Shown: positions 45,332 through 64,000 of the stretch, piece after piece
How the letters are laid out: each line of letters opens with the position of its first letter
Numbering within the stretch: the stretch's first letter is position 1
Source of the DNA: Mycobacterium branderi
GTDB lineage: Bacteria; Actinomycetota; Actinomycetes; Mycobacteriales; Mycobacteriaceae
Assembly (NCBI RefSeq): GCF_010728725.1
Contig: NZ_AP022606.1
Location: 2,976,001-3,040,000 of the forward strand
Direction: 5' to 3'
Length of the DNA: 64,000 bases
Position numbers and translations under genes: made by a program
Notes under the pieces: model-generated
What the model saw: only the letters and a program-made list of their open reading frames with translations
Database searches by the model: none
Told to the model about the DNA's origin: nothing

Positions 45332-46516
45332 ATGCAGTACGGTCGCGAAGTGGTCAGCGTGCTTGCGCTTTCGGATCGCGGCACCGGCGTCCCGTTGCGC
45401 GAGCTTGCGCTGGTGGGGCTCACCGCCGCGATCATCACCTACTTCGCTACTGGACCGGTCCGTGTGATGGCGACCCGGTTCGGTGCGGTGGCCTACCCGC
45501 GCGAACGCGACGTCCATGAAACGCCGACGCCCCGGATGGGCGGACTGGCCATGTATCTCGGTGTCATCGCAGCTGTCTTTCTCGCATCCCAGCTTCCGGC
45601 GCTCACGCGCGGCTTCGTCTATTCCTCCGGCATGCCCGCCGTGCTGGTGGCCGGCGGCGTGATCATGGGCATCGGTCTGATCGACGACAAGTGGGGCCTC
45701 GACGCGCTGACGAAGTTCGCCGGCCAGATCACCGCGGCCAGCGTGCTCGTCACCATGGGCGTCGCCTGGAGCGTGCTCTACATCCCGGTCGGCGGCGTCG
45801 GAACCATCGTGCTGGACCAGGCTTCGTCGATCCTGCTGACGCTGGCGCTGACCGTGTCGATCGTCAACGCGATGAACTTCGTCGACGGCCTCGACGGACT
45901 GGCCGCGGGTCTCGGGCTCATCACCGCGCTGGCAATCTGCATGTTTTCCGTCGGCCTGCTTCGTGACCACGGCGGCGACGTCCTGTTCTATCCGCCCGCG
46001 GTGATCTCGGTGGTGCTTGCCGGGGCCTGCCTGGGATTCCTGCCACACAACTTCCACCGGGCCAAGATCTTCATGGGCGACTCCGGGTCGATGCTGATCG
46101 GCCTGATGCTGGCGGCCGCCTCGACAACGGCAGCGGGACCCATTTCGCAGAACGCCTACGGCGCCCGCGATGTGTTTGCTCTGCTGTCCCCGTTCCTGTT
46201 GGTGGTAGCGGTCATGTTCGTGCCCATGCTCGACATGTTGCTGGCGGTGATTCGTCGCACCCGCGCCGGTGTGCACTTCTCCACCCCGGACAAAATGCAC
46301 CTGCATCACCGCCTGCTCCAGATCGGTCACTCACATCGCCGCGTGGTCCTACTCATCTATCTGTGGGTGGGCATCGTCGCGTTCGGGGCGGCGAGCTCGA
46401 TTTTCTTCGACCCGCGTGAGACCGGAGTGGTGATGCTGGCCGCGATCGTTGTCGCGATCATCGCCACGTTGATCCCATTGCTACGACGCGGCGACGACGT
46501 CTACGACGAGGAGTAG
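45332..46516 (+). CDS. wecA: Decaprenyl-phosphate GlcNAc-1-phosphate transferase WecA (Rfe)
   Basis: 394 aa integral membrane protein with about 11 helices, polyprenyl-phosphate HexNAc-1-P transferase family. It transfers GlcNAc-1-phosphate to decaprenyl phosphate, the first step of the linker joining arabinogalactan to peptidoglycan. Motifs: the Asp pair in GLIDDKWGLD, the Asp-rich NFVDGLDGLAAG, GDSGSMLIGLMLA, and the C-terminal His-rich loop KMHLHHRLLQIGHSHRR. It is the last gene before the atp operon leader. Confidence 0.94.
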   Translation: MQYGREVVSVLALSDRGTGVPLRELALVGLTAAIITYFATGPVRVMATRFGAVAYPRERDVHETPTPRMGGLAMYLGVIAAVFLASQLPALTRGFVYSSGMPAVLVAGGVIMGIGLIDDKWGLDALTKFAGQITAASVLVTMGVAWSVLYIPVGGVGTIVLDQASSILLTLALTVSIVNAMNFVDGLDGLAAGLGLITALAICMFSVGLLRDHGGDVLFYPPAVISVVLAGACLGFLPHNFHRAKIFMGDSGSMLIGLMLAAASTTAAGPISQNAYGARDVFALLSPFLLVVAVMFVPMLDMLLAVIRRTRAGVHFSTPDKMHLHHRLLQIGHSHRRVVLLIYLWVGIVAFGAASSIFFDPRETGVVMLAAIVVAIIATLIPLLRRGDDVYDEE

Positions 46517-46743
46517 TAGGGTCGCCTTCCGTGTGGTACGGTGCAGCTAGAACCCGAAATAAACCTCGCGGGTTGCCGGCCACCGGCCGTCGGATTCAGT
46601 TCCGATCGCGCCGACCTACGACCGACATGGGGAGCTACTCCTTGGGTGATTCGAGCGCGGTATTTGCCCTCCGATACGCTGTGGCGGGCCACGCACGAAT
46701 CAACCAGGCCACTCTTCCCCCGAGCGAGGACTGAGGTGCAGCT
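46517..46743 (+). promoter_or_regulatory. Leader region of the ATP synthase operon
   Basis: No gene is supported in these 227 bp. A -10-like TACGGT lies at 46537-46542 with no good -35, so the operon promoter is tentative. Small ORFs here lack similarity to anything I recognise. The stretch probably forms the 5' leader of atpI-atpC. Confidence 0.35.
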
Positions 46744-47211
46744 GTGACAACGCCAGCGCAGGACGCGCCGTTGGTGTTTCCGTCCGTTGCGTTCCGGCCG
46801 ATCCGGCTACTTGTCATCTCCGTTGTCCTGACCGCTGGGGCGATCGCCGCGGCCGGTTGGCTCGACCATCCGATGCTCGGCGTCTTCTTCGGGATCGGGC
46901 TTCTGATGGGTTTGCTCAACGCCCTCGGTGTGCGGCGTTCGGTCGCGGTGATCACCGCCGACGCGCATCCGCTGAAAAAGAAGATGGCGTTGAATTCGGC
47001 GGGGCGGCTCCTGGTTATCTCCGTGATCGGACTGATCATCGCGTTTGCCTTCCGGCCGGAGGGGTTGGGCGTAGTTTTTGGACTGGCGCTTTTCCAGGTG
47101 CTGCTTGTGCTCAGCACCGCTCTGCCGGTTTGGCGGAAGATGCGCGCGGGAACCGTCGAGCCGGCTGCGGGCGGCAGCGGTACTGAGGGGAGGGAAGGCA
47201 GTGATGACTGA
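46744..47211 (+). CDS. atpI: ATP synthase assembly protein I-like (Rv1303 type)
   Basis: 155 aa hydrophobic protein with four predicted helices (for example [19 protein letters not shown] and [20 protein letters not shown]). It sits directly before atpB where AtpI-like proteins are found; these help assemble the c-ring or insert subunit c. The start is GTG 46744. The tail is Gly/Glu-rich and overlaps the atpB start by 8 bp. Assignment is by position and topology; sequence conservation in this family is low. Confidence 0.8.
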   Translation: MTTPAQDAPLVFPSVAFRPIRLLVISVVLTAGAIAAAGWLDHPMLGVFFGIGLLMGLLNALGVRRSVAVITADAHPLKKKMALNSAGRLLVISVIGLIIAFAFRPEGLGVVFGLALFQVLLVLSTALPVWRKMRAGTVEPAAGGSGTEGREGSDD

Positions 47212-47959
47212 GGCGCTGCTGGCCGAGGCAAACATCGAAGTCGGCGAGCACACCACCGCCAATTGGTTCGGGCTGACGGTCAACACCGACACGGTCCTGT
47301 CGAGCGCCATCGCCGCGGTCATCGTGATCGCGCTGGCATTCTTCCTGCGCGCCAAGGTCACCTCGAGTGGTGTGCCGGGCGGTGTGCAGCTGTTCTTCGA
47401 GGCGATCACCATCGGCATGCGCAATCAGATCGAGAGCGCGATCGGCATGCGGATCGCCCCGTTCGTGCTGCCGCTGGCGGTCACGATCTTCGTCTACATC
47501 CTGATCTCCAACTGGCTCTCGGTGCTGCCGCTGCAGTACACCGACGCTGCCGGTCACACCACCGAGTTGCTCAAGTCGGCCGCGGCGGACATCAACTACG
47601 TGCTGGCTTTGGCGCTCTTCGTGTTCATCTGCTACCACGCGGCCGGTTTCCGTCGGCGCGGCATAGTGGGACACCCGGTCGGGGTGCTCAAGGGTCACGT
47701 CGCTTTCATGGCCCCCTTTAATCTCGTCGAAGAGGTCGCAAAGCCGATCTCGTTGTCGCTCCGACTTTTTGGCAACATCTTCGCCGGTGGGATCCTGGTC
47801 GCGCTGATCGCGCTCTTCCCGCCGTATATCTTGTGGGCGCCCAACGCCATCTGGAAGGCATTCGACCTGTTCGTCGGGTTGATCCAGGCCTTCATCTTCG
47901 CGTTGCTGACGATCTTGTACTTCAGTCAGGCAATGGAAATGGAAGAAGACCACGGGTAG
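47204..47959 (+). CDS. atpB: ATP synthase subunit a (AtpB)
   Basis: 251 aa Fo membrane subunit a, providing the two proton half-channels. The essential Arg lies in the conserved helix block [19 protein letters not shown], and the C-terminal helix [23 protein letters not shown] is intact. I chose ATG 47204 ([16 protein letters not shown]) with GGGGAGGGAAGG upstream; the frame is open to 47078 on top of atpI. Length is as in M. tuberculosis (250 aa). Confidence 0.95.
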   Translation: MTEALLAEANIEVGEHTTANWFGLTVNTDTVLSSAIAAVIVIALAFFLRAKVTSSGVPGGVQLFFEAITIGMRNQIESAIGMRIAPFVLPLAVTIFVYILISNWLSVLPLQYTDAAGHTTELLKSAAADINYVLALALFVFICYHAAGFRRRGIVGHPVGVLKGHVAFMAPFNLVEEVAKPISLSLRLFGNIFAGGILVALIALFPPYILWAPNAIWKAFDLFVGLIQAFIFALLTILYFSQAMEMEEDHG

Positions 47960-48000
47960 ACGATTCACGAGTTCGCCTGAGGCAAGGACCACTACAGGAA

Positions 48001-48293
<293 letters not shown>

Positions 48294-48302
48294 TCCGCAG
48301 GA

Positions 48303-48836
48303 ATGGGTGACATGAGCGCTACCGTCCTGGCCGTCGCAAGCCGGGCCGCCGAGGAAGCAGAAGGCAACAACTTCCTCATTCCCAACGGAACCTTCTTCGT
48401 CGTGCTGATCATCTTCTTGATCGTGCTCGGCGTGATCGGCACCTTTGTCGTGCCGCCGATCATGAGGGTGCTCCATGAGCGCGAGAACATGGTCACCAAA
48501 ACCCTGGAGGACAACAGGAAATCGGCTGAGCAGTTCGCCGCTGCCCAGGAAGATTTCGAGAAGGCGATGTCCGAGGCCCGGGTGGAAGCGTCGGCCGCCC
48601 GCGACAATGCCCGGGCCGAAGGACGCAAGGTCATCGAGGACATGCGCGGTCGCGCCGAAGAACAGGTGGCCGCGACGCTTCAGGACGCTGCAGAGCAACT
48701 CAAGCGGGAGGGCGACGCCGTGGCTGCGGAGCTGCGCTCCCGGGTCGAGGGCATGGCCACCACCCTGGCCAGCCGCATCCTGGGCGTCGAGATCACCACC
48801 TCCGTCACGACGACCGCCACCGGGTCGAGGCGGTAA
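48303..48836 (+). CDS. atpF: ATP synthase subunit b (AtpF)
   Basis: 177 aa peripheral-stalk subunit: a short N-terminal segment, one transmembrane helix ([20 protein letters not shown], about 31-50) and a long charged coiled coil. The start is ATG 48303 ([10 protein letters not shown]), agreeing with M. tuberculosis (MGEVSA). It pairs with the b-delta fusion encoded next, so the stalk has two different b subunits. Confidence 0.93.
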   Translation: MGDMSATVLAVASRAAEEAEGNNFLIPNGTFFVVLIIFLIVLGVIGTFVVPPIMRVLHERENMVTKTLEDNRKSAEQFAAAQEDFEKAMSEARVEASAARDNARAEGRKVIEDMRGRAEEQVAATLQDAAEQLKREGDAVAAELRSRVEGMATTLASRILGVEITTSVTTTATGSRR

Positions 48837-48841
48837 GGCCG

Positions 48842-50182
48842 ATGTCGACTTTCATCGGGCAACTGGCCGGGTTCATCGCCATCGTGTTGTTGGTTTGGCG
48901 CTATGTCGTGCCGCCGGTGCGCAAGCTGATGGTCGAGCGGCAGGAAACCGTTCGGCAACAGCTGGAAGACTCGGCGGCTGCCGCCAAGCAGCTGGAGGAA
49001 GCCAGCCAGGCTCACACCAAGGCTCTCGAAGACGCCAAGGCTGAGGCCAAGCGGGTCACCGAGGAGGCGCGCACCGACGCGGAACGTATCGCCGAACAAT
49101 TGCGCGCCCAGGCCGACCTCGAAGTCGAGCGCATCAAGACCCAGGGTGCCAAGCAGGTCGAGCTGCTGCGCGCGCAGCTGATCCGCCAGCTGCGAGCAGA
49201 CATCGGCGCCGAATCCGTGCAGCGCGCAGGCGAGTTGGTGCGCGGCTACGTGGCCGAACCGGAGCAGCAGGCGGGCACCGTCGACCGTTTTCTCGACGAA
49301 CTCGAGGCGATGGCGCCCTCAGCAGCCGAAGTCGAGTATCCCGTCCTGGCCAAGATGCGTTCGGCCAGCCGACGTGCGCTGGCCGCCCTCGTTGACCGGT
49401 TCGGCGAAATCGCCGAGAACCTCGACGACGACGGATTGTCCACCCTCGCCGACGACTTGGCATCGGTGGCATCGTTGCTCAATCGCGAGATCGTGGTCAC
49501 CCGGTATCTCACCGTGCCCGCCGAAGATGCGGGACCCAGAGTCCGTCTCCTCGAGCGGCTGGTGTCCGGGAAGGTGGGAGAGCCGGCGCTCGAGGTCCTC
49601 AAGAGCGCAGTCGCCGAACGTTGGTCCACCGGTTCTGATCTGGTCGACGCCGTGGAACACGTTGCGCGTCATGCACTGTTGATGCGCGCCGAACAAGCCG
49701 GTCAGGTCGACGAGGTGGAAGACCAGCTGTTCCGGTTCAACCGCATCCTCGACGCCGAGCCGCGTCTGGCCATCCTGCTGGGCGACTACTCTGCCCCCGC
49801 CGAAGGACGGGTTCGGCTGCTGCGCAAGGTGCTCGACAGCGCGGACACCCCCGTCAACCCGGTCGCATCGGCGCTGCTCTCCCAAACCGTCCAATTGCTG
49901 CGCGGGCAATCTGTCGAGGACGCCGTGCTCCAACTCGCCGAAGTGGCGGTGGCCCGCCGCGGCGAGGTCGTCGCACACGTCAGCGCTGCAACCGAACTCA
50001 GCGACACCCAGCGCAACCGCATCACCGAGGTGCTGAGCCGTATCTACGGCCACCCGGTGACGGTGCAGATGCAGATCGATCCCGAGCTACTGGGCGGACT
50101 GTCGATCTCGGTCGGCGACGAGGTGATCGACGGGACGCTGTCGTCTCGTCTCGCCAAAGCGCAGACCCAGCTACCGGACTGA
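48842..50182 (+). CDS. atpH: ATP synthase b-delta fusion subunit (AtpFH)
   Basis: 446 aa mycobacterial fusion. Residues 1-24 are a membrane helix ([20 protein letters not shown]) followed by a b-type coiled coil to about 165. The C-terminal part (about 170-446) is a delta subunit with the usual RLLRKVLDS and [15 protein letters not shown] blocks. Between them lies the mycobacteria-specific insertion seen in AtpH (Rv1307). It acts as the second stalk and couples F1 to Fo. The start is ATG 48842, 5 bp after atpF. Confidence 0.94.
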   Translation: MSTFIGQLAGFIAIVLLVWRYVVPPVRKLMVERQETVRQQLEDSAAAAKQLEEASQAHTKALEDAKAEAKRVTEEARTDAERIAEQLRAQADLEVERIKTQGAKQVELLRAQLIRQLRADIGAESVQRAGELVRGYVAEPEQQAGTVDRFLDELEAMAPSAAEVEYPVLAKMRSASRRALAALVDRFGEIAENLDDDGLSTLADDLASVASLLNREIVVTRYLTVPAEDAGPRVRLLERLVSGKVGEPALEVLKSAVAERWSTGSDLVDAVEHVARHALLMRAEQAGQVDEVEDQLFRFNRILDAEPRLAILLGDYSAPAEGRVRLLRKVLDSADTPVNPVASALLSQTVQLLRGQSVEDAVLQLAEVAVARRGEVVAHVSAATELSDTQRNRITEVLSRIYGHPVTVQMQIDPELLGGLSISVGDEVIDGTLSSRLAKAQTQLPD

Positions 50183-50228
50183 ACAACCACCTAATCACCA
50201 CAATCAACAAGCAGGAAGACGAAAAGCC

Positions 50229-51881
<1,653 letters not shown>

Positions 51882-51887
51882 GCGAAA

Positions 51888-54364
<2,477 letters not shown>

Positions 54365-54396
54365 GCGAGGGTTCAGCGGCGAAAGGTTAGTGTGAG

Positions 54397-54762
54397 ATGG
54401 CCGAATTGGACGTCGAGATCGTCGCCGTCGATCGCAAGATCTGGTCGGGCAAAGGGACTTTCGTCTTCACCCGGACCACTGTTGGCGAGATCGGCATTAT
54501 GCCAAGGCATATTCCGTTGGTAGCCCAGTTGGTCGACGACGCCATGGTGCGTGTCGAGCGTGAGGGCGAAAAGGATTTGCGCATCGCGGTGGACGGCGGC
54601 TTCCTATCGGTCACCGAGGAAGGCGTCAGCATTCTCGCCGAGTCCGCGGAATTCGAATCCGAGATCGACGAGGCGGCCGCGAAACAGGATTCCGAGTCCG
54701 ACGATCCCCGCGTCGCGGCCAGGGGCCGCGCCAGATTGCGCGCGCTCGGCGCGCTCGACTAA
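54397..54762 (+). CDS. atpC: ATP synthase subunit epsilon (AtpC)
   Basis: 121 aa F1 epsilon. The N-terminal beta-sandwich ([56 protein letters not shown]) is typical, and the C-terminal helical part is short (about 88-121), as in mycobacteria where epsilon inhibition is reduced. It is the last structural gene of the synthase. Confidence 0.94.
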   Translation: MAELDVEIVAVDRKIWSGKGTFVFTRTTVGEIGIMPRHIPLVAQLVDDAMVRVEREGEKDLRIAVDGGFLSVTEEGVSILAESAEFESEIDEAAAKQDSESDDPRVAARGRARLRALGALD

Positions 54763-54777
54763 AGGGGCTCGCGGCCG

Positions 54778-55221
54778 ATGAGCGCGCCCATGGTCGGCAT
54801 GGTCGTGCTCATCGCCTTGTTGGGACTTGCGGTCCTGGCATTGAGTTTTCGGCTGTGGAAGCTGCGCCAGGGCGGTACGGCTGCCATCATGCGCGACATT
54901 CCCGCCGTGGGCGGACATGGCTGGCGCCACGGCGTAGTCCGCTACCGCGGCGGCGAGGCCGCGTTCTACCGGCTGTCGAGCGTTCGGCTATGGCCGGATC
55001 GCCGACTCAGCAGGCGTGGTATCGAAATCATTTCGCGGCGCGCACCTCGCGGAGACGAGTTCGACATCATGACCGAAGAGATCGTCGTACTCGAACTGCG
55101 TGACACAACCCAGGACCGAAGGCGGGGTTATGAAATCGCTTTGGACCGAGGCGCGTTGACGGCATTCTTGTCCTGGCTGGAATCGCGTCCCTCACCACGC
55201 GCACGCCGCCGCAGCACCTGA
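54778..55221 (+). CDS. DUF2550 single-span membrane protein (Rv1312 type)
   Basis: 147 aa. One transmembrane helix at about 5-24 (MVGMVVLIALLGLAVLALSF), then a cytosolic basic domain with HGVVRYRGGEAAFYRLSSVRLWPDRRLSRRGIEI characteristic of DUF2550. The position 15 bp after atpC is conserved in mycobacteria, which suggests a link with the ATP synthase or the wall genes around it. Function unknown. The fold after the helix resembles a small PH-like beta domain, but that is a guess. Confidence 0.85.
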   Translation: MSAPMVGMVVLIALLGLAVLALSFRLWKLRQGGTAAIMRDIPAVGGHGWRHGVVRYRGGEAAFYRLSSVRLWPDRRLSRRGIEIISRRAPRGDEFDIMTEEIVVLELRDTTQDRRRGYEIALDRGALTAFLSWLESRPSPRARRRST

Positions 55222-55232
55222 CGTCCTAGCGC

Positions 55233-55823
<591 letters not shown>

Positions 55824-55846
55824 GGTTCAAAACGTTACCGGGCTGA

Positions 55847-55875
55847 CTGACAGGGGCGATACCGCTCACTAAACT
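55847..55875 (+). promoter_or_regulatory. Leaderless promoter of murA
   Basis: CTGACA (55847-55852), 17 bp, TAAACT (55870-55875), then 7 nt to the GTG at 55883. Transcription is predicted to begin at the G of the start codon, so murA mRNA would have no leader. No Shine-Dalgarno is present. Confidence 0.65.
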
Positions 55876-55882
55876 AACGCGG

Positions 55883-57136
55883 GTGGCGGAGCGTTTCGTG
55901 GTGACCGGTGGCAACCGGTTGTCGGGCGAAGTTGCTGTTGGGGGCGCCAAAAATAGCGTTCTCAAGTTGATGGCCGCAGCGCTGTTGGCCGAGGGCACCA
56001 GCACCATCACCAACTGCCCCGACATTCTTGACGTCCCGTTGATGGCAGAGGTGTTGCGAGGCCTCGGCGCCACCGTCGAACTCGCCGGCGACACCGTCCG
56101 GATAACATCCCCGGACGAGCCGAAATACGACGCGGACTTCGCCGCCGTGCGTCAATTCCGAGCATCAGTCTGCGTATTGGGGCCGCTGGTTGGTCGATGC
56201 AAGCGGGCCAAGGTTGCGCTACCTGGCGGTGACGCCATCGGCTCACGTCCGCTGGACATGCACCAGGCCGGCCTGCGGCAGTTGGGCGCACGCTGCAACA
56301 TTGAGCACGGCTGCGTGGTTGCGCAAGCAGAAATGTTGCGCGGCGCGGAGATTCAGCTGGAGTTCCCTTCGGTGGGAGCCACCGAGAACATCTTGATGGC
56401 TGCTGTTCTGGCCGACGGAGTCACCACAATTCACAATGCGGCGCGCGAGCCGGACGTGGTCGACCTCTGCACGATGTTGAATCAGATGGGCGCACAGGTC
56501 GAAGGCGCGGGCTCACCGACGATGACGATTACCGGTGTCCCGCAGCTGCATCCCACCGAGCATCGGGTGATCGGGGATCGGATCGTAGCCGCCACCTGGG
56601 GGATCGCCGCAGCCATGACCCGCGGCGACATCACGGTGTCCGGGATCGACCCGGCGCATCTGCAGGTCGTACTGCACAAACTGCACGACGCCGGCGCCAC
56701 CGTCACCCAGACCGACAACAGTTTCCGGGTGGTGCAGTACGAGCGCCCCAAGGCCGTCAATGTCGCGACGTTGCCGTTCCCGGGATTCCCGACCGATCTG
56801 CAGCCGATGGCGATCGCGTTGGCTTCGATCGCCGACGGAACGTCGATGATCACCGAGAATGTCTTCGAAGCGCGATTCCGGTTCGTCGAGGAGATGATCC
56901 GCCTCGGCGCCGACGCTCGCACCGACGGACACCACGCCGTCGTGCGTGGTCTTCCGCAACTGTCCAGCGCGCCGGTGTGGTGTTCCGACATCCGCGCCGG
57001 TGCCGGGCTGGTACTCGCCGGGCTCGTGGCGGACGGCGACACCGAGGTCCACGACGTCTTCCACATTGATCGCGGATATCCGTTGTTCGTGGAGAACCTG
57101 GCCAGTCTCGGAGCTGAGATCGAGCGGGTAGAATAG
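55883..57136 (+). CDS. murA: UDP-GlcNAc 1-carboxyvinyltransferase MurA, Asp117 form
   Basis: 417 aa enzyme transferring enolpyruvate from PEP to UDP-GlcNAc, the first committed step of peptidoglycan synthesis. Recognisable motifs are [32 protein letters not shown], and the active-site loop [15 protein letters not shown]. The loop has Asp117 (codon at 56231-56233) where most bacteria have the fosfomycin-alkylated Cys. This Asp form is known in M. tuberculosis and makes the enzyme insensitive to fosfomycin. The GTG start has a leaderless promoter. Confidence 0.96.
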   Translation: MAERFVVTGGNRLSGEVAVGGAKNSVLKLMAAALLAEGTSTITNCPDILDVPLMAEVLRGLGATVELAGDTVRITSPDEPKYDADFAAVRQFRASVCVLGPLVGRCKRAKVALPGGDAIGSRPLDMHQAGLRQLGARCNIEHGCVVAQAEMLRGAEIQLEFPSVGATENILMAAVLADGVTTIHNAAREPDVVDLCTMLNQMGAQVEGAGSPTMTITGVPQLHPTEHRVIGDRIVAATWGIAAAMTRGDITVSGIDPAHLQVVLHKLHDAGATVTQTDNSFRVVQYERPKAVNVATLPFPGFPTDLQPMAIALASIADGTSMITENVFEARFRFVEEMIRLGADARTDGHHAVVRGLPQLSSAPVWCSDIRAGAGLVLAGLVADGDTEVHDVFHIDRGYPLFVENLASLGAEIERVE

Positions 57137-57185
57137 CGAGGACTTAACGACTCCTGCTGGTCCTAGAGCGGAGCAGTTACCGGAG

Positions 57186-57214
57186 TTGACCGGGCCTTTG
57201 TCGCGGAGTATAGT
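57186..57214 (+). promoter_or_regulatory. Main rRNA promoter (PCL1 / P3 type)
   Basis: TTGACC (57186-57191), 17-bp spacer, TATAGT (57209-57214), followed by GGCAGGGTTGCC as in the mycobacterial PCL1 promoter. Start near 57221. A second, weaker upstream promoter is possible: TAGAAT overlaps the end of murA at about 57129, but has no -35. Confidence 0.75.
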
Positions 57215-57238
57215 GGCAGGGTTGCCTGTTCATGGGTG

Positions 57239-57266
57239 TTGTTTGAGAACTCAATAGTGTGTTTGG
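57239..57266 (+). promoter_or_regulatory. rRNA leader antitermination motif (mycobacterial CL1 element)
   Basis: The stretch contains the conserved hairpin TGAGAACTCA (57244-57253) followed by ATAGTGTGTTTGG. This box B / box A-like order is found in all mycobacterial rrn leaders and binds antitermination factors. Confidence 0.75.
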
Positions 57267-57355
57267 TGGTTTTGTTTGTTGTTGTTTTTGCCATGCCTTG
57301 ACTGCCCCGTGGTTGGGGTGTGGTTTTTGTTTTGTTGTAGTCAGGTTTCTCTGAT

Positions 57356-58894
<1,539 letters not shown>

Positions 58895-59145
58895 AAGGAG
58901 CACCACGAAATGGGGTGCGCACTGGGCGCATTCCGAGCCGTGAGGAGTTCTCGCCTGTAGTGGGTGGGGGCTGGGTGCACAACAACGTTGAAAACAAGAT
59001 CGCCGGCACACTGTTGGGTCCTGAGGCAACACCTGTGTGTTGTCGCCTCGCTTGGTGGTGGGGTGTGGTGTTTGAGTTGTGGATAGTGGTTGCGAGCATC
59101 TGAAAGCAAAAGCTGTTGTTTGACGGTTTTTGTCGAGTGTTTTGT
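58895..59145 (+). other. 16S-23S internal transcribed spacer
   Basis: About 250 bp without a tRNA gene, as usual in mycobacterial rrn operons. It contains G/T-rich stretches and the typical ...GTTTGACGG... segment near the 23S start. Both ends are approximate. Confidence 0.8.
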
Positions 59146-62258
<3,113 letters not shown>

Positions 62259-62328
62259 GCAACCACACCACAACCCCCACAACCCCACCCCACCACCAAC
62301 AACTAAACTAGAATAGAATTCAATAAAG

Positions 62329-62445
62329 TTACGGCGGTCCATAGCGGCAGGGAAACGCCCGGCCCCATCCCGAACCCGGAAGCTAAGCCTGCCAGCGCCG
62401 ATGATACTACCCACCCCGGGTGGAAAAGTAGGACACCGCCGAACA
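62329..62445 (+). rRNA. rrf: 5S ribosomal RNA
   Basis: About 117 nt, beginning TTACGGCGGTCCATAGCGG and ending GGACACCGCCGAACA, so the first and last stretches pair (GGCGGT / ACCGCC). The loop CCCGAACCCGGAAGCTAAGC is typical. It ends the rRNA operon. Confidence 0.95.
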
Positions 62446-62450
62446 CCCAC

Positions 62451-62479
62451 AAAAAGGGCACCCACAAGGTGCCCTTTTT
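62451..62479. terminator. Strong bidirectional terminator after rrf
   Basis: AAAAAGGGCACC (62451-62462) and GGTGCCCTTTTT (62468-62479) form a perfect 12-bp stem with loop CACAA. T5 follows on the plus strand and A5 (T5 on the minus strand) on the other side. It should stop rrn transcription and also transcripts from the convergent ogt side. Confidence 0.85.
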
Positions 62480-62484
62480 CAATT

Positions 62485-62982
62485 CTAATCGAAAAGCGTG
62501 AGAGTCGCGGATTTATGGCGTTTCTCTAATTCGAGAAGTGATCGCTTACGGTCCAAACCGCCGCCATAGCCGGTAAGGCTTCCGCTCGCGCCGATTACCC
62601 GGTGGCACGGCACGATAATGGCAATAGGGTTACGGCCATTGGCCAATCCGACCGCCCGTGCCGCGCCAACAGCCCCAATCTGTCTTGCGATTTCGCCGTA
62701 GGAGCGAGTTTCGCCGTAGGGGATCGTCGTAAGCGCGTGCCAGACTCGGCGCTGAAACTCGGTCCCGGCCATGTCGAGTCTCAGCTCGAATTCGGTGCGA
62801 TTGCCGGCGAAATATGCTTCAAGTTGATCGACGGCGTCCTGAAATGCGTCCTCATCGAGCGTCCAGTCAGCACGGCTGGGCTCATACGTCTGATCGACCA
62901 TGCGCAGGTTTGTCAAGACGTCGCCGCGCCCGGCCAGCGTCAGCGGGCCAATCGGGCTGTCGATGGTGCGGTAGTGGATCAT
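62485..62982 (-). CDS. ogt: Methylated-DNA-protein cysteine methyltransferase Ogt
   Basis: 165 aa single-turnover repair protein transferring methyl groups from O6-methylguanine to its own Cys. The acceptor site is IIVPCHRVIG and the helix-turn-helix is TIPYGETRSYGEIARQIG. Length equals M. tuberculosis Ogt. The ATG at 62982 overlaps the stop of the upstream ada-alkA gene by 4 bp (ATGA); the frame's longer extension upstream lies on that gene. It is convergent with the rRNA operon. Confidence 0.95.
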   Translation of the reverse strand: MIHYRTIDSPIGPLTLAGRGDVLTNLRMVDQTYEPSRADWTLDEDAFQDAVDQLEAYFAGNRTEFELRLDMAGTEFQRRVWHALTTIPYGETRSYGEIARQIGAVGAARAVGLANGRNPIAIIVPCHRVIGASGSLTGYGGGLDRKRSLLELEKRHKSATLTLFD

Positions 62983-64000
62983 GCGATCTCCTTTGAGGGC
63001 CAATGGTTCACCGGATGGTCCAGCGTCGTCCAGAGATGCTGGGTGGCGTAGGACCGCCATGGGCGCCACCGCAGGCTGCGCTCGATGAGCGCCCGCTGAT
63101 CCGCCGGTAGACCCAGCTGTTTGGCGGCCAGTCGCAGTCCGAGGTCGCTGGCCGGAAAAGCATCCGGGTCGCCCAGTGCACGCATGGCAATCACTTCGGC
63201 CGTCCAAGGACCCACGCCGGGCAACATCAGCAGCTGCTGGCGGGCCGCCTCCCAGTCGCAACCCGAGTCGAGCACCACGCGGCCGTCGGCGAGTCCCGCG
63301 ACCAACGCCGTCACTGTGCGTCGCCGCGCCTTGGGCACCGCCAGATGAGCCGGGTCGATCTCGGCCAGTTGCTCGACCGACGGGAAGGTGTGTGACAGGC
63401 TGCCACCGGCATCCGGTACCGGTTGCCCGTAAGCGGCGACCAGCCTGCCCGCGTGGGTGCTGGCGGCTTTTGTCGAGACCTGTTGAGCCAGCACGGCGCG
63501 GATGGCCAGTTCGCTTTCGTCGACGGTGCGAGGAATGCGTTGGCCCGGCGCCTTGGCTACCACCGCGGCGAGCTCAGGGTCAGCCGTCAACACGTCGATC
63601 ACCGCCTCGGGGTCGGCGTCGAGGTCCAACAGCCGTCGGCACCGGGCGATCGCCGTCGTCAGGTCGCGGAAGTCGTCGAGCACCAGCTGGCAGCGGACGT
63701 GATCGGGTGCCGGCGCGAGGCTGACGACGCCGTTGCCCGCCGGGAGTCGCAGTGAGCGGCGGTACATGCCGTCGCGCACTTCTTCGCAGCCGGGGACCGC
63801 GCCCGCGGCCAGGTGACCGAAGACGCCTTCGTAGGCGAACGGTGTCCGTACCGGCAGGCGCAGTGTCACCGACCCCGGTGAGGTGTGGTTGCACCCGAAG
63901 TGGGCCGCGGCCCGTTGGCGTAACGCGGTGGGAGTGCTGTCGCACACTGCCCGCAGCGTCTCGTTGAACTGGCGGATGCTGGAAAATCCCGCGGCGAACG
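62979..64000 (-). CDS. alkA: Ada-AlkA bifunctional adaptive-response regulator / 3-methyladenine glycosylase, N-terminus cut off
   Basis: The visible 340 residues are the C-terminal part. The first ~20 belong to an AraC-type DNA-binding domain (FAAGFSSIRQFNETLRAV), as in the Ada half. A gap-free AlkA half follows, with RAVLAQQVSTKAA, the helix-hairpin-helix LLMLPGVGPWTAEVI and the catalytic Asp in FPASDLGLRLA. AlkA removes 3-methyladenine and related lesions, and Ada controls the adaptive response. The frame is open to the end of the window. It is co-transcribed with ogt (4-bp overlap) and corresponds to Rv1317c. Confidence 0.92.
   Translation of the reverse strand, partial: FAAGFSSIRQFNETLRAVCDSTPTALRQRAAAHFGCNHTSPGSVTLRLPVRTPFAYEGVFGHLAAGAVPGCEEVRDGMYRRSLRLPAGNGVVSLAPAPDHVRCQLVLDDFRDLTTAIARCRRLLDLDADPEAVIDVLTADPELAAVVAKAPGQRIPRTVDESELAIRAVLAQQVSTKAASTHAGRLVAAYGQPVPDAGGSLSHTFPSVEQLAEIDPAHLAVPKARRRTVTALVAGLADGRVVLDSGCDWEAARQQLLMLPGVGPWTAEVIAMRALGDPDAFPASDLGLRLAAKQLGLPADQRALIERSLRWRPWRSYATQHLWTTLDHPVNHWPSKEIA

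Overview
The window is chromosomal DNA from a slow-growing Mycobacterium. The evidence is high GC throughout, gene order that largely follows the M. tuberculosis Rv1263 to Rv1317c segment, a mycobacterial ATP synthase operon (b-delta fusion, alpha C-terminal tail, gamma loop), a single-type rrn operon directly behind murA, an extended 16S helix 18, and a MIRU-type tandem repeat. AtpE carries Met at the position of M. tuberculosis Ala63, a substitution known from M. xenopi and a few relatives, so a member of the M. xenopi / M. shimoidei neighbourhood is the best guess. The species is an inference.

Layout. 1-4.4 kb: a PLP C-S lyase (cut by the window edge), amidase amiB2, a DNA hypoxanthine glycosylase, a pH-sensing-type adenylyl cyclase, and an intergenic segment that probably holds a minus-strand Mcr11-like small RNA. 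4.4-12.3 kb: an uncharacterised protein with a DNA-binding-like tail, a membrane-anchored trypsin-like protease with a cytosolic zinc ribbon, a heterodimeric ABC exporter, lipoproteins lprB and lprC, and an inserted HEPN/MNT toxin-antitoxin pair. 12.5-24 kb: a SixA-type phosphatase, an SbcD/SbcC-like nuclease pair, a GMC oxidoreductase and the oppBCDA peptide importer. 24.1-28.8 kb: carbonic anhydrase canA and a sulfate-assimilation operon (cysD, cysNC, cysQ, Rrf2 regulator). 28.8-31.8 kb: accessory metabolism (two VOC proteins, a luciferase-like F420-type oxidoreductase, a sulfite-oxidase-type molybdoenzyme) and tRNA-Arg(CCG).

32-38.4 kb: argS, lysA, hom, thrC and thrB form a tightly packed aspartate-family operon. 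38.4-46.5 kb: rho with its own promoter and long leader, an inserted acyl-CoA ligase, rpmE with a terminator, five 52-bp MIRU-type repeats, then prfA, prmC, tsaC and wecA. 46.7-55.2 kb: atpI and atpBEF(FH)AGDC plus a DUF2550 membrane protein. 55.2-64 kb: a PduO-type cobalamin adenosyltransferase divergent from murA, then rrs-rrl-rrf, a strong terminator, and the DNA alkylation-repair pair ogt and ada-alkA (cut by the window edge).

Compared with M. tuberculosis (from memory of its gene order), pknH-embR-lprA, the Rv1288-Rv1291c group and IS1557 are absent here. The protease, the toxin-antitoxin pair, cysQ, the VOC/LLM/sulfite-oxidase group and the acyl-CoA ligase are additions. The most unusual feature is the repeat array before prfA: every unit carries its own Shine-Dalgarno, a 12-codon Arg-rich micro-ORF ending in UGA, and an overlapping second micro-ORF whose stop overlaps the next ATG. 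The release factor 1 gene therefore sits at the end of a chain of coupled tiny ORFs.
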